A stretch of DNA of 64,000 bases from Flavobacteriaceae bacterium PS02336 (lineage in GTDB: Bacteria; Bacteroidota; Bacteroidia; Flavobacteriales; Flavobacteriaceae), in assembly GCA_029960065.1 (NCBI GenBank), contig JASCOF010000002.1:620001-684000 (forward strand), in the 5' to 3' direction. A model generated the notes under the pieces. It saw nothing but the letters and a program-made list of their open reading frames with translations. It was not told the origin of the DNA and searched no databases. A program made the position numbers and the translations under genes. How positions within the stretch are numbered: the first letter of the stretch is position 1; each line of letters begins with the position of its first letter. Positions 47,684 through 57,032 of the stretch are shown here, piece by piece.

Positions 47684-49855
47684 ATGAATACAAGTAAAAT
47701 TACTGTAATACTTTTATTTCTAGTTGCAACCGTTTTTGGTCAACAAAAAATCACTATCGAAAATATTTACGGCGGGGCATTCCGAGCTAAAGGAATGGAT
47801 GAGCTGCAATCTCTAAAAAATACAGATCAATATACTGTCTTAAATGTAGATAGAGCCAGCAGAACCCAACAGATTGATTTGTATGATTTTGCAACTTTAA
47901 AAAAGGTGTCTAATTTAATTGATACTAAAAATCACACAGCGCTTTCTGCAGGAATTGATAGTTATATTTTTGATTCATCAGAAAAGAAAATTTTAATCGC
48001 TTGTAATAGCAATCAGATTTTCCGCCACTCTTTTACAGCAGATTATTATTTGTATGATATCGCTTCAAAATCTTTAACGAAGCTTTTTGATTTTCAAATT
48101 CAAGAGCCGACTTTTTCTCCTGACGGAACAAAAATCGCTTATGCTAGAGAAAATAACTTATATGTTTATGATATTGCTTCAAACAAATCGACTCCGATTA
48201 CAACAGACGGAAAAAAGAATGCCGTAATTAATGGTATTACGGACTGGGTTTATGAAGAAGAGTTTGCTTTTGTTCGTGCTTTTGACTGGAGCAAAGACAG
48301 TAAAAAGGTAGCTTACATTCGTTTTGACGAAAGCCAGGTTCCTGAGTTTTCAATGTCAATGTTTCACAAAGATTTGTATCCAACAATTGAAACGTTTAAA
48401 TATCCTAAAGCAGGAGAAAAAAATTCAGTAGTTTCATTACATATTTATGATGTAGCTGCTACAGCAACTAAAAAAGTAGATTTAGGAAATTATAATGATT
48501 TTTACATTGCAAGATTACAATGGACAAATGATGCAAATGTGCTTTCTGCACAGGTTTTAAACCGTCATCAAGATAATCTTGATTTATTGTTTGTTGATGG
48601 AAATACAGCTGCTGCAAAAGTGGTATTGAATGAAAAAGACAAGGCATATGTTGATGTAACAGATAATTTGACTTTCTTAAAAGACAACAGTTTTATCTGG
48701 ACAAGTGAAAAAGACGGTTTTAATCATATTTATTTATATGATAAAACTGGAAAACTAAAAACTCAAGTTACAAAAGGAAACTGGGAAGTAACTTCTTACT
48801 ACGGTTTCGACGAAAAAACAAAAACTATTTTCTATCAATCTACAGAAAATGGTTCAATCAATAGAGATCTTTATAGAATTGGATTAGACGGAAAAAACAA
48901 ATTGCGTTTGTCTAAAAAAACAGGAACAAGTGCTGCAACTTTCAGTCCGAACTTCCAATATTTCATTACTACATTCTCTAGTAATTTAGTTCCTACGACT
49001 TATACTTTAAACGAGTCGAAAACAGGAAAAGAAATTCAGGTTATAGAAAACAATCAGGCGCTTGCTGATAAATTGAAAGCCTATAACTTACCTGCAAAAG
49101 AATTTATTGTTTTAAAAACAGCAAAAGGAAACGAATTAAACGCTTGGATTTTAAAACCAAAAGATTTTGATCCTTCAAAAAAATATCCAGTTTTCATGTA
49201 CCAATATTCTGGTCCAGGATCACAACAAGTAAACAACGATTGGAATAACTCTGATGATTATTGGTTTTTGTCGCTTACACAACAAGGTTACATCGTAGCT
49301 TGCGTTGACGGAAGAGGAACTGGTTTTAAAGGAGCAGATTTCAAAAAAGTGACTCAAAAAGAATTAGGTAAATATGAAGTAGAAGATCAAATTGATGCTG
49401 CAAGAGTATTGGGTTCTTATTCTTATGTTGACGCTTCTAGAATTGGAATTTTTGGATGGAGCTATGGTGGTTTTATGGCATCTAACTGTATTTTTCAAGG
49501 AAATGATGTTTTTAAAATGGCAATCGCGGTTGCTCCCGTAACAAACTGGAGATTCTATGATAGTGTTTACACAGAAAGATACATGCAGACGCCTCAAGAA
49601 AATGCAAGCGGATACGATCAAAATTCACCAATTAATCACGTTGATAAATTAAAAGGGAAGTTTTTATTGATTCACGGATCTGGAGATGATAACGTTCACG
49701 TTCAGAATTCAATGCAGATGATGGAAGCTTTAATTCAAGCTAATAAACAATTTGATTCTCAAATTTATCCAGATAAAAATCATGGTATTTATGGCGGAGC
49801 TACTAGGATTCAGCTTTACAATAAAATGACCAATTTTATCAAAGAAAATCTATAA
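47684..49855 (+). CDS. S9 family peptidase, dipeptidyl peptidase IV-like
   Basis: A 723-residue exported serine peptidase. Signal peptide about 1-19 (VILLFLVATVFG); beta-propeller DPP-IV N-terminal domain (about 90-440, with SPDGTKIAYARENNLYVYD and WVYEEEF, the substrate-binding Glu pair); alpha/beta-hydrolase C-terminal domain with Ser593 (FGWSYGGFMA), Asp668 (GSGDDNVHVQ) and His700 (DKNHGIYGG), spacing as in human DPP4. It removes X-Pro or X-Ala dipeptides. The frame is open 21 codons upstream but the Met at MNTSKITV begins a proper signal peptide. Two peptide transporter genes follow. Confidence 0.92.
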   Translation: MNTSKITVILLFLVATVFGQQKITIENIYGGAFRAKGMDELQSLKNTDQYTVLNVDRASRTQQIDLYDFATLKKVSNLIDTKNHTALSAGIDSYIFDSSEKKILIACNSNQIFRHSFTADYYLYDIASKSLTKLFDFQIQEPTFSPDGTKIAYARENNLYVYDIASNKSTPITTDGKKNAVINGITDWVYEEEFAFVRAFDWSKDSKKVAYIRFDESQVPEFSMSMFHKDLYPTIETFKYPKAGEKNSVVSLHIYDVAATATKKVDLGNYNDFYIARLQWTNDANVLSAQVLNRHQDNLDLLFVDGNTAAAKVVLNEKDKAYVDVTDNLTFLKDNSFIWTSEKDGFNHIYLYDKTGKLKTQVTKGNWEVTSYYGFDEKTKTIFYQSTENGSINRDLYRIGLDGKNKLRLSKKTGTSAATFSPNFQYFITTFSSNLVPTTYTLNESKTGKEIQVIENNQALADKLKAYNLPAKEFIVLKTAKGNELNAWILKPKDFDPSKKYPVFMYQYSGPGSQQVNNDWNNSDDYWFLSLTQQGYIVACVDGRGTGFKGADFKKVTQKELGKYEVEDQIDAARVLGSYSYVDASRIGIFGWSYGGFMASNCIFQGNDVFKMAIAVAPVTNWRFYDSVYTERYMQTPQENASGYDQNSPINHVDKLKGKFLLIHGSGDDNVHVQNSMQMMEALIQANKQFDSQIYPDKNHGIYGGATRIQLYNKMTNFIKENL

Positions 49856-49892
49856 TCTAAATTTTTTAAACGTAATTAAATAAGCGAATAAT

Positions 49893-51569
49893 ATGGGAGA
49901 AACTCAAGTAAAAACTGCGCATCCAAAAGGACTTTGGGTATTGTTTGGGACGGAGATGTGGGAGAGGTTCAATTTTTATGGAATGCGGGCTTTATTGACT
50001 TTATTTCTTGTAAATTCATTATTAATGAAAGAAGAAGAAGCCTCATTAATTTATGGTGGTTTTCTTGGACTTTGTTACTTAACACCGATGTTAGGTGGTT
50101 TTGTTGCCGATCGTTTTTTAGGAAACAGAAATTGTATCTTATTAGGAGGATTATTAATGGCTATCGGACAAATGCTTTTGTTTACAAGTGGAAGTGTTTT
50201 TGAGTCAAATCTTGATTTAGCCAAAATCATTATGTATTCTGCATTAGGAGTTATTGTTTTTGGTAACGGATTCTTCAAACCAAACATTTCGAGTATGGTT
50301 GGAAGTTTGTATCCAAAACAGGAAAAAACAAAACTAGATAGTGCTTTCACTATTTTCTATATGGGAATTAACATTGGAGCATTTTTAGGCCAGTCAATCT
50401 GTCCTTTATTAGGAGATGTTAAAGATGCTGGCGGAATTAGAGATATCCACGCTTTTAGATGGGGATTCATGGCTGCATCTGTAGCGATGCTTTTAGGAAC
50501 AATTCTTTTTTACTTCTTAAAAAATAAATATGTAGTTTCTCCGGAAGGAAAACCATTAGGAGGACTTCCTTCTAAAAATGATGCATCAGATTTTGAAGAA
50601 GGAGAAGCACAGCAAGCTAATTTTTCTAGTAAAGCATTGGCAATGGCTGGAGTTGCATTTATCGCTTTAGGATTCTTTTTTCACTATGTAGTAGGGCAGA
50701 ATTTAATTTACACTTTAATTTATTCAAGTGGTTTAGCGTTAGCAGGATTGATTATTTCTGATACTTCTTTGACTAAGGTTGAAAGAGACAGAATTATTGT
50801 AATTTACATCGTATCGTTCTTTATTATTTTCTTCTGGGCAGCATTTGAACAAGCGGGTTCTTCTCTGACTTTTATTGCTGATAATCAAACAGACAGACAT
50901 TTCTTTGGTTGGGCAATGCCACCGTCAATGGTTCAGATTTTTAACGGATTATTCGTTGTAGTTTTAGCAGTTCCTTTTAGTATTCTTTGGGATACTTTAA
51001 GAGCTAAAGGTAAAGAACCAATTTCACCAGTAAAATTAGCAGCCGGTTTAGTAATAATTTCTATCAGTTTCTTTATGATTGCAACTCAAGTTTCTTATAT
51101 CGGAACTTCAGGGCTTTTATTAGTAAAATGGCTTATCTTATTATATTTCTTAAATACATGTGCGGAGTTGTGTTTGTCTCCAATTGGTTTATCATTGGTA
51201 GGGAAATTATCTCCAAAACGTTTCGCGTCATTATTATACGGAGTATTCTTTTTATCTAATGCATCAGGTTATGCTTTAGGAGGAACTTTAGGTTCTATCT
51301 TACCAGCAACTGGTGATAAATTTGCAAAAGCAAAAGAATTAGGAATCGATCTTCAGGCAGTTTTAGATAAAAAATTAACGCCGACAGCAGATCAATTAGC
51401 TTTGCTGGATCAGCATCAAATTAGTGCTCATAATCCAATTTTCGCTGGATTTGAAATCCACAACTTATATGAATTCTTTATGGTATTTGTTGTACTAACT
51501 GGAATCGCAGCAATTTTATTATTTGCTTTAACACCAGTGTTGAAGAAATTAATGCATGGCGTTAGATAA
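49893..51569 (+). CDS. POT family peptide:H+ symporter 1
   Basis: A 558-residue inner-membrane carrier, 12-14 spans. The POT signature ExxERFxxYGMR is complete (EMWERFNFYGMRALL, near residue 20), and GGFVADRFLGNRNCILLGG and GNGFFKPNISSMVGSLY follow. AFEQAGSSLTFIAD carries the Glu of the C-terminal half. It imports di- and tripeptides with protons. It lies 37 bases after the dipeptidyl peptidase, whose products it would import. The stop is directly followed by the next transporter start. Confidence 0.9.
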   Translation: MGETQVKTAHPKGLWVLFGTEMWERFNFYGMRALLTLFLVNSLLMKEEEASLIYGGFLGLCYLTPMLGGFVADRFLGNRNCILLGGLLMAIGQMLLFTSGSVFESNLDLAKIIMYSALGVIVFGNGFFKPNISSMVGSLYPKQEKTKLDSAFTIFYMGINIGAFLGQSICPLLGDVKDAGGIRDIHAFRWGFMAASVAMLLGTILFYFLKNKYVVSPEGKPLGGLPSKNDASDFEEGEAQQANFSSKALAMAGVAFIALGFFFHYVVGQNLIYTLIYSSGLALAGLIISDTSLTKVERDRIIVIYIVSFFIIFFWAAFEQAGSSLTFIADNQTDRHFFGWAMPPSMVQIFNGLFVVVLAVPFSILWDTLRAKGKEPISPVKLAAGLVIISISFFMIATQVSYIGTSGLLLVKWLILLYFLNTCAELCLSPIGLSLVGKLSPKRFASLLYGVFFLSNASGYALGGTLGSILPATGDKFAKAKELGIDLQAVLDKKLTPTADQLALLDQHQISAHNPIFAGFEIHNLYEFFMVFVVLTGIAAILLFALTPVLKKLMHGVR

Positions 51570-53054
51570 ATGGAAAAAAATATTACTCTAGAAGAAATTC
51601 AGAATTTTGAAGGCAAGTACCCAAAACAATTGTGGTACTTGTTTTTTGTTGAAATGTGGGAACGTTTTTGTTTCTACGGAATGCGTGGTGTGCTTACAAT
51701 TTTTATGGTGGATCAGCTTTTTTTAAAAGAAGATCATGCTAATTTGCAATACGGAGCTATTCAGGCTTTTGTGTATGCTTTTACTTTTATTGGAGGTATT
51801 TTTGCAGATAAAGTTTTAGGATTCAAAAAATCCTTGTTTTTTGGTGCGATTGTAATGATTCTTGGAAATCTTTTAATCGCAGTTGCGCCACATGATTTGT
51901 TTTATTATGGAATTGCTTTTTCTATTATTGGAACAGGTTTTTTTAAGCCAAATGTTTCGTCGATGGTAGGAGAATTGTATAAGGAAGATGATGGAAGAAG
52001 AGATGCAGGCTACGGAATGTTTTATGCCGGAATTAACGTAGGAGGGCTTCTTGGAGGTGCTTTGTGTGTTTATTTAGGAAAATACTATTCTTGGCAGTTG
52101 TGTTTCTTGTCTGCAGCAATTGTTATGTTCTTAGGTTTAGTTACTTTTTTGATGACTAAAAAATATTTAGGGCCAATTGGTGATTCTCCTTTGTTGGACT
52201 TAGATGCGAATAAAAGAAAAGTACGCGAAATCGCAGTTTATGTACTTTCGCTATTAAGTATCCCTCTTATTTATATCATGGTTAAAAATACTGACTATAC
52301 AGATTATTTTATGTATACGATTGGTATTGTAGCAGTTTTATATTTCGTTTACGAATTATATAAATTGGGAGATATAAAATTGCAAAAGAAACTTTTTGCC
52401 GCTTTCTTGTTTGTGTTTTTCTATTTATTATTTAATGCAATTTATGAGCAAAGTGGAGGATCATTGTCGCTTTTTGCAAAAGACAATTTAGATAATAAAC
52501 TATTGTTTTTTAATATAGATCCAAATATCATTAACAACAGTTCGAATACTTTCTTTGTGGTGGTTTTAAGCCCGCTGATTGGTTTGCTTTGGATTTGGAT
52601 GGGGAAAAGAAAAATAGAGCCCAATACCTTAATAAAATTCGGAATCGGATTTTTGTTTTTAGCGGCCTCTTTCTATATTTTCTATTTGACTAGATTTTTT
52701 GCGAATGTTCAAGGAATTGCGTCTTTAAATGTGTTTACATTTGCTTACTTAGTAACCACTATTGGTGAACTTTGTTTGGGACCAATTGGAATGTCAATCA
52801 TTACGAAACTATCTCCAAAACGACTATTTGGAATGATGATGGGATTATGGTTTTTGGCGGCAGCTTTTGGGCAATTGTTCGCAGGAAAATTAGGAGCTGA
52901 AATCTCGAGATCGAATACTGGAGATACTTTGTTGTCTAAGCTGCAATCGTATACAGAAGGATATTATCAACTGGCTATTTATTCGCTTGTTGCGGGTGTT
53001 ATTCTAATTGCTATTTCTCCGTTAATTAAAAAATTAATGCAAGAAGTAAAATAG
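51570..53054 (+). CDS. POT family peptide:H+ symporter 2
   Basis: A 494-residue paralogue of the preceding gene. EMWERFCFYGMRGVLTIFM, GGIFADKVLGFKKSLFFG and GTGFFKPNVSSMVGELY keep the POT signatures, and IYEQSGGSLSLFAKDN is the later Glu motif. The ATG begins on the base after the stop of the first transporter, so translation is coupled. It is shorter than its neighbour by about 60 residues, mainly in loops. Different peptide selectivity is plausible but unproven. Confidence 0.9.
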   Translation: MEKNITLEEIQNFEGKYPKQLWYLFFVEMWERFCFYGMRGVLTIFMVDQLFLKEDHANLQYGAIQAFVYAFTFIGGIFADKVLGFKKSLFFGAIVMILGNLLIAVAPHDLFYYGIAFSIIGTGFFKPNVSSMVGELYKEDDGRRDAGYGMFYAGINVGGLLGGALCVYLGKYYSWQLCFLSAAIVMFLGLVTFLMTKKYLGPIGDSPLLDLDANKRKVREIAVYVLSLLSIPLIYIMVKNTDYTDYFMYTIGIVAVLYFVYELYKLGDIKLQKKLFAAFLFVFFYLLFNAIYEQSGGSLSLFAKDNLDNKLLFFNIDPNIINNSSNTFFVVVLSPLIGLLWIWMGKRKIEPNTLIKFGIGFLFLAASFYIFYLTRFFANVQGIASLNVFTFAYLVTTIGELCLGPIGMSIITKLSPKRLFGMMMGLWFLAAAFGQLFAGKLGAEISRSNTGDTLLSKLQSYTEGYYQLAIYSLVAGVILIAISPLIKKLMQEVK

Positions 53055-53080
53055 ATGTATTTTGCAATCTGTTTTTTGCA

Positions 53081-53088
53081 TAAATTTG
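53081..53088 (+). promoter_or_regulatory. -7 promoter box before the thioredoxin-like gene
   Basis: TAAATTTG fits TAnnTTTG exactly, 16 bases before the ATG, and a TTTG is 16 bases upstream of it, a little short of the usual spacing. Confidence 0.4.
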
Positions 53089-53104
53089 TCAAAATTTTAC
53101 CATT

Positions 53105-53572
53105 ATGAAAAAAATACTATTTATAGCTTTATTCTTAATTAGTGCTTCAAATCTTAAAGCACAAGAATTAAAATGGTATACAGATGTTAGAGAGGCTATT
53201 ACTGTAAGTAATAAAGAACAAAAACCAATGTTGATGTTTTTTACAGGAAGTGATTGGTGCGGCTGGTGTATTCGTTTGCAGAATGAAGTTTTAAAGACAG
53301 AAGAGTTTAAAAAATGGGCGGCTACAAATGTAGTTTTGGTAGAATTAGACTATCCAAGAGCAGTTCCTCAAACTCCGGAACTTAAAAATCAGAATCTGGA
53401 ATTACAGCAAGCTTTTGCAATTCAAGGTTTTCCAACCATTTTCTTTACCAGTGCAGAGTCGAAAGACGGAAAAGTAAACTTTAAAGGCCTTGGTAAAACA
53501 GGTTATGTTGCTGGTGGTCCATCTGCCTGGCTGACAGTTGCGGAAGGAATCGTACATCCGAAGAAATCATAA
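53105..53572 (+). CDS. periplasmic thioredoxin-like protein with CGWC active site
   Basis: A 155-residue exported thioredoxin-fold protein. Signal peptide 1-19 (LISASNLKAQ), then a thioredoxin fold with FFTGSDWCGWCIRLQNEV, active-site Cys52 and Cys55, and the cis-Pro loop QGFPTIFF. It should be an oxidoreductase of the periplasm. It opens a series of three related genes with rising divergence, and has its own terminator. It is 50 bases after the second peptide transporter. Confidence 0.88.
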   Translation: MKKILFIALFLISASNLKAQELKWYTDVREAITVSNKEQKPMLMFFTGSDWCGWCIRLQNEVLKTEEFKKWAATNVVLVELDYPRAVPQTPELKNQNLELQQAFAIQGFPTIFFTSAESKDGKVNFKGLGKTGYVAGGPSAWLTVAEGIVHPKKS

Positions 53573-53597
53573 TTAAAAGCAAAGAAATAAATATAAG

Positions 53598-53626
53598 GCC
53601 CTTCACAATATGTGAAGGGCTTTTTT
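53598..53626 (+). terminator. terminator after the CGWC thioredoxin gene
   Basis: Stem gcccttcaca/tgtgaagggc, loop ata, then TTTTTT. It separates the functional thioredoxin from the two CxxC-less paralogues. Confidence 0.9.
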
Positions 53627-53787
53627 GTGTTTAGTAAGAAAATTTTCCTAATAAAACATCTTTTTTAAATATTATGTATTTTATTACGATTAAAAAAACA
53701 TATAATGTATTTTTTGTGTGAATAAAAATTGGAAAATTAAAATATTATGTTAATTTCGTCATGCTAATCTAACCAAAACCAATTAAT

Positions 53788-54240
53788 ATGACTAAAAAAC
53801 TACTTATCCTACTGTTTTTTTTAGGGTCATTTATGATGCAGTCGCAAAATTTAGCTTGGAGAACAAACATGACCGATGCAATTGCAATAAGTAACGACCA
53901 AAAGAAACCAATGTTAATTTTGTTCACTGCCTCAGGTGTACCAGAAAATCTTCAAAATGAAATTTTTAAAACCCCAGATTTTGCCGTTTGGTCACGTGAT
54001 AATGTGATTTTAGTAAAATTAGATTTATCAGACATGAACGCATCTGATACTGATCGTGAGCAGAATGTGAAGTTAAAAAACGCATTTGGCGTTCAAGACC
54101 TTCCAGAAGTGTGTTTCGCATTGGCATCAGTGAGAAAAAACAAAACAACTTTTAGTGCTTTGGGGAAAATTGCTTATAAACCCGGAGGAGCGAAAGCTTG
54201 GATAGCAGAATCTAATTCTATTTTGCATCCAGCTGAATAA
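53788..54240 (+). CDS. thioredoxin-fold paralogue without CxxC, copy A
   Basis: A 150-residue exported protein (signal peptide about 1-20, LLFFLGSFMMQSQ). It aligns over its whole length with the CGWC protein upstream, but the segment around the active site is replaced by FTASGVPENLQNEI, so both Cys are missing and two or more residues are deleted. The cis-Pro loop keeps DLPEVCF, which places a new Cys next to the proline. The C-terminus, SALGKIAYKPGGAKAWI, keeps the end of the fold. It cannot do standard disulfide exchange. A candidate promoter, TTG-N19-TAATTTCG, lies about 30 bases upstream. Confidence 0.8.
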   Translation: MTKKLLILLFFLGSFMMQSQNLAWRTNMTDAIAISNDQKKPMLILFTASGVPENLQNEIFKTPDFAVWSRDNVILVKLDLSDMNASDTDREQNVKLKNAFGVQDLPEVCFALASVRKNKTTFSALGKIAYKPGGAKAWIAESNSILHPAE

Positions 54241-54273
54241 GAAGAGTACATTTAACTTTATTTCAATTTTTTT

Positions 54274-54308
54274 ATCCCATTTTGTTTTACAAATTGGGAT
54301 TTTTTTTG
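54274..54308 (+). terminator. terminator after thioredoxin paralogue A
   Basis: Stem atcccattttg/caaattgggat with one mismatch, followed by TTTTTTTT. Confidence 0.75.
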
Positions 54309-54491
54309 CTGAATTATAATAGAAGATTTTCTTTTTTTATTAGTGTTTATTTAACATTTATTAAAAAAACATCCGTTTACTGCTAATTTGATTTTAATGT
54401 ATGATAGCTGTCTTTTAATTGGTTAAATAATTCATTTAATATACTTTTTATATTATTTTAGATTTATTAACATAACCATAACCCAAATTAT

Positions 54492-54941
54492 ATGCCAAGA
54501 AAACTACTTATCCTACTATTATTTTTTAGTCCATTTATGATTCATTCGCAGAATATAATATGGAGAACTGACATTAATGAAGCTGTAGCTACAAGTGCTG
54601 AAAAAAGAAAGCCCCTTCTTATTTTTTTTACCGGACAAGGGGTAAATCCACAGCTTCAAAACGAGATTTTTTCTTCTCGTGATTTCGAAGAATGGTCTCG
54701 TAAAAATGTTATCCTTGTGAAACTTGATCTCTCTGATGCCTCGGTTACTGATGCAGCAAAAGAACAAAATCTTAGATTGAAAAATGCTTTTGGCATTGAA
54801 GAAATTCCGCAAGTTTGTTTTACAGAGGTTACAGTTAGAAAAGGAAAAACAAATTTTAACAAACTGGGTCTCATTTCATATACATCTGCTGGTGTTAGAG
54901 ATTGGATTTCACAATCTAATTTGATTTTAAATCCAGAATAA
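54492..54941 (+). CDS. thioredoxin-fold paralogue without CxxC, copy B
   Basis: A 149-residue exported protein, sister to the gene before (signal peptide LLLFFSPFMIHSQ). The active-site segment is FTGQGVNPQLQNEI, again lacking both Cys, and the cis-Pro loop is EIPQVCF, with the same added Cys as copy A. The shared loss and the shared new Cys show that both derive from one CxxC-less ancestor. The function is unknown; a binding or chaperone role is possible. Its stop is 4 bases from the convergent comEC stop. Confidence 0.8.
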   Translation: MPRKLLILLLFFSPFMIHSQNIIWRTDINEAVATSAEKRKPLLIFFTGQGVNPQLQNEIFSSRDFEEWSRKNVILVKLDLSDASVTDAAKEQNLRLKNAFGIEEIPQVCFTEVTVRKGKTNFNKLGLISYTSAGVRDWISQSNLILNPE

Positions 54942-54945
54942 AAAA

Positions 54946-56979
54946 TCATAATTTATAGTATCCCTTTTCAATTGTGGAATGAAAAGGGATATTTTTTTTG
55001 GTGCAGCTGTTTTTCCACAATTTCTGAATTGAATTTGAATTGGATCCGTCTGCAATTATCAATTTTGGCCGATGATTTTGTAATAATCTGTCGAGATTTA
55101 TTTTTGGTGTTTGAGTTAAAATCAAAATGTCTGGATTTACATTTGCTGGACAAATCCCCGTGCTGTCTATTATTAAAATCTTTTCTTTTTTAAAATAAAG
55201 TAGATTTTTGATTTCTCTAATTTTGGTTAGTTTAATCGAATTTCCTACAAGATAAGAATTTACATTTCTGTTTTTTGACTTCTTTTCAAAAACGGGATTA
55301 GGTGTGTATAAAACAATATTACTTCCGTTACGTTCAGAAACAAGGGTGTTTTTCTTTTCGTTGTAAACTATTAATTCTTGGTCACTTTCTCTTTGAATTT
55401 TCGTCAGGATAAATGATAGCTGCACTAAAATTATTGTGCTTAAAGCGAATACCATTTTAGTATAGCTGGGTTTTTTCAGCCAGATAATTGAGGAGATTAT
55501 TAAGAGATAAAAACTACATAAATAATAAGAATTAAAGCTGATGTCTCGAATCACAAATGATTCAATTGAAGCGACTGCATGTATCATATAATTTAAGAGA
55601 TAAATGCTTTTTTCAAATATCATTATTACAAATAGAGGAGGATGGGTAAAGATGGCAATAATCATTACAATAATTCCTGCAATCATGATAAAGGATAAAA
55701 CAGGGAGAATTATAATATTGGTTACAAAAAACAATCCTGGGAATTGATGAAAATAATACAAGCATAAGGGTAGAGTACCTATTTGTGCAGCAAAAGAAAC
55801 GGTTAAGGCTTCCCAGATATAAATAATTAATCTGTTTTTGGGTTTATAGATATTCTTGAAAATTGGCTGAAGCCACAAAATAAAAAAGAGTGCTAAATAA
55901 CTTAATTGAAAGCCGGCATCAAATAAAAAGTACGGTTCAAAAAGTAAGATTAGTAAAATTGAAACTAATAAAGTGTGGTAAATATTTCCGTTTCTGCGTA
56001 AATGATTTCCAATTGCTAGAAAAGAAAACATAACAACAGATCTTAAAACTGAAGGAGAGAGTCCTGAAATAATAGCAAATCCTGCTAATGAAAGCAGAAT
56101 TGAAATAAGCTTAATAAATGATCCTTTTTGGGTATTAGGAATTGGCTTTAAAATGAATGTGATAAACAGCATTATAAACCCAACATGCAGACCTGAAACA
56201 GAAAGAATATGAGTGGCTCCTGAATATTGATAATCCTGAATAATGTCTTGTGAAATTTCCTGCTGCTGTCCTAAAATTAAGGCAAGCGCTACATTCATTT
56301 CTGATTTGCTGAAATTTGATTTTTCGAGGTTCGAATTTATTCTAGAATGTAATCTTGCACAATAATACCAAATATCTTTTTCAATAATTGGACTTATCAA
56401 GATTTCCTTTTTCTGGCAGTAGATTTGTGCAAAAATCTGTTTGTTGGCCAAATAGGAACTGTAGTCAAATTGATTTGGATTTTTGTTTGATTTATTGCGT
56501 TGTAGGGTGGTTTGAATTTTAATTCTATTGCCGATAATTAAATTGTTTACACTGCTGTCTTTCTGAATATTGACAATTATTTTTCCGCTGTAATTTTGAT
56601 CTGAAATACTTTTAATATAAGCAAAATAACGATCGCTGTAATCGTTGCTTTTTAGTTTTTCGCGGAGAAGTAAAACTATTGATTGCGGTTTATCAAATGC
56701 GGTTTCGCAGTGTGTATAGTTGTCTTTTTGCAGGTTTTCGGTATGGCTTAAAAGGGTGAAAATGCCTAGTACAAAAGATAGAAAATAGACAGAAAGTCCA
56801 AAAAGGAAATGTTTTTTACTGTTTTTTCTACTCCAAAAATAACCTCCACAAAATAAGGCAAAGGATATAGCTAAGAAGTAAGCTGTCGGCAAGAGAGAAA
56901 AATGCAGATAATAGGATGCAATAACCCCAAATATAAAGGCAATTGTAATTTTTATTAACGGAAAATCTAATACTTTCAT
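54946..56979 (-). CDS. ComEC/Rec2 family DNA-uptake channel
   Basis: A 677-residue polytopic protein. The N-terminal hydrophobic part (1-80) precedes a soluble DUF4131-like region (90-200), then the Competence domain with SVSGLHVGFIMLFITFIL (about 260) and seven or more spans to about residue 500. The C-terminal 150 residues do not show the HxHxDH metal site of the beta-lactamase-like domain found in longer ComEC, as is usual in Bacteroidota. It would transport single-stranded DNA across the inner membrane. Its last codons lie in a hairpin that ends the convergent transcript. It follows the NlpC/P60 gene by 53 bases. Confidence 0.88.
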   Translation of the reverse strand: MKVLDFPLIKITIAFIFGVIASYYLHFSLLPTAYFLAISFALFCGGYFWSRKNSKKHFLFGLSVYFLSFVLGIFTLLSHTENLQKDNYTHCETAFDKPQSIVLLLREKLKSNDYSDRYFAYIKSISDQNYSGKIIVNIQKDSSVNNLIIGNRIKIQTTLQRNKSNKNPNQFDYSSYLANKQIFAQIYCQKKEILISPIIEKDIWYYCARLHSRINSNLEKSNFSKSEMNVALALILGQQQEISQDIIQDYQYSGATHILSVSGLHVGFIMLFITFILKPIPNTQKGSFIKLISILLSLAGFAIISGLSPSVLRSVVMFSFLAIGNHLRRNGNIYHTLLVSILLILLFEPYFLFDAGFQLSYLALFFILWLQPIFKNIYKPKNRLIIYIWEALTVSFAAQIGTLPLCLYYFHQFPGLFFVTNIIILPVLSFIMIAGIIVMIIAIFTHPPLFVIMIFEKSIYLLNYMIHAVASIESFVIRDISFNSYYLCSFYLLIISSIIWLKKPSYTKMVFALSTIILVQLSFILTKIQRESDQELIVYNEKKNTLVSERNGSNIVLYTPNPVFEKKSKNRNVNSYLVGNSIKLTKIREIKNLLYFKKEKILIIDSTGICPANVNPDILILTQTPKINLDRLLQNHRPKLIIADGSNSNSIQKLWKNSCTKKNIPFHSTIEKGYYKL
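54959..54998 (+). terminator. terminator of the thioredoxin series, inside the end of comEC
   Basis: A perfect 12-bp stem, tatcccttttca/tgaaaagggata, loop attgtggaa, then TTTTTTT. Part of the stem encodes the last residues of ComEC (Lys-Gly-Tyr-Tyr). Confidence 0.85.
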
Positions 56980-57032
56980 GGTTTAAAAGTATTAAAATTT
57001 TGTAAGAAAAATAATAAATTAATTGTATTTAT

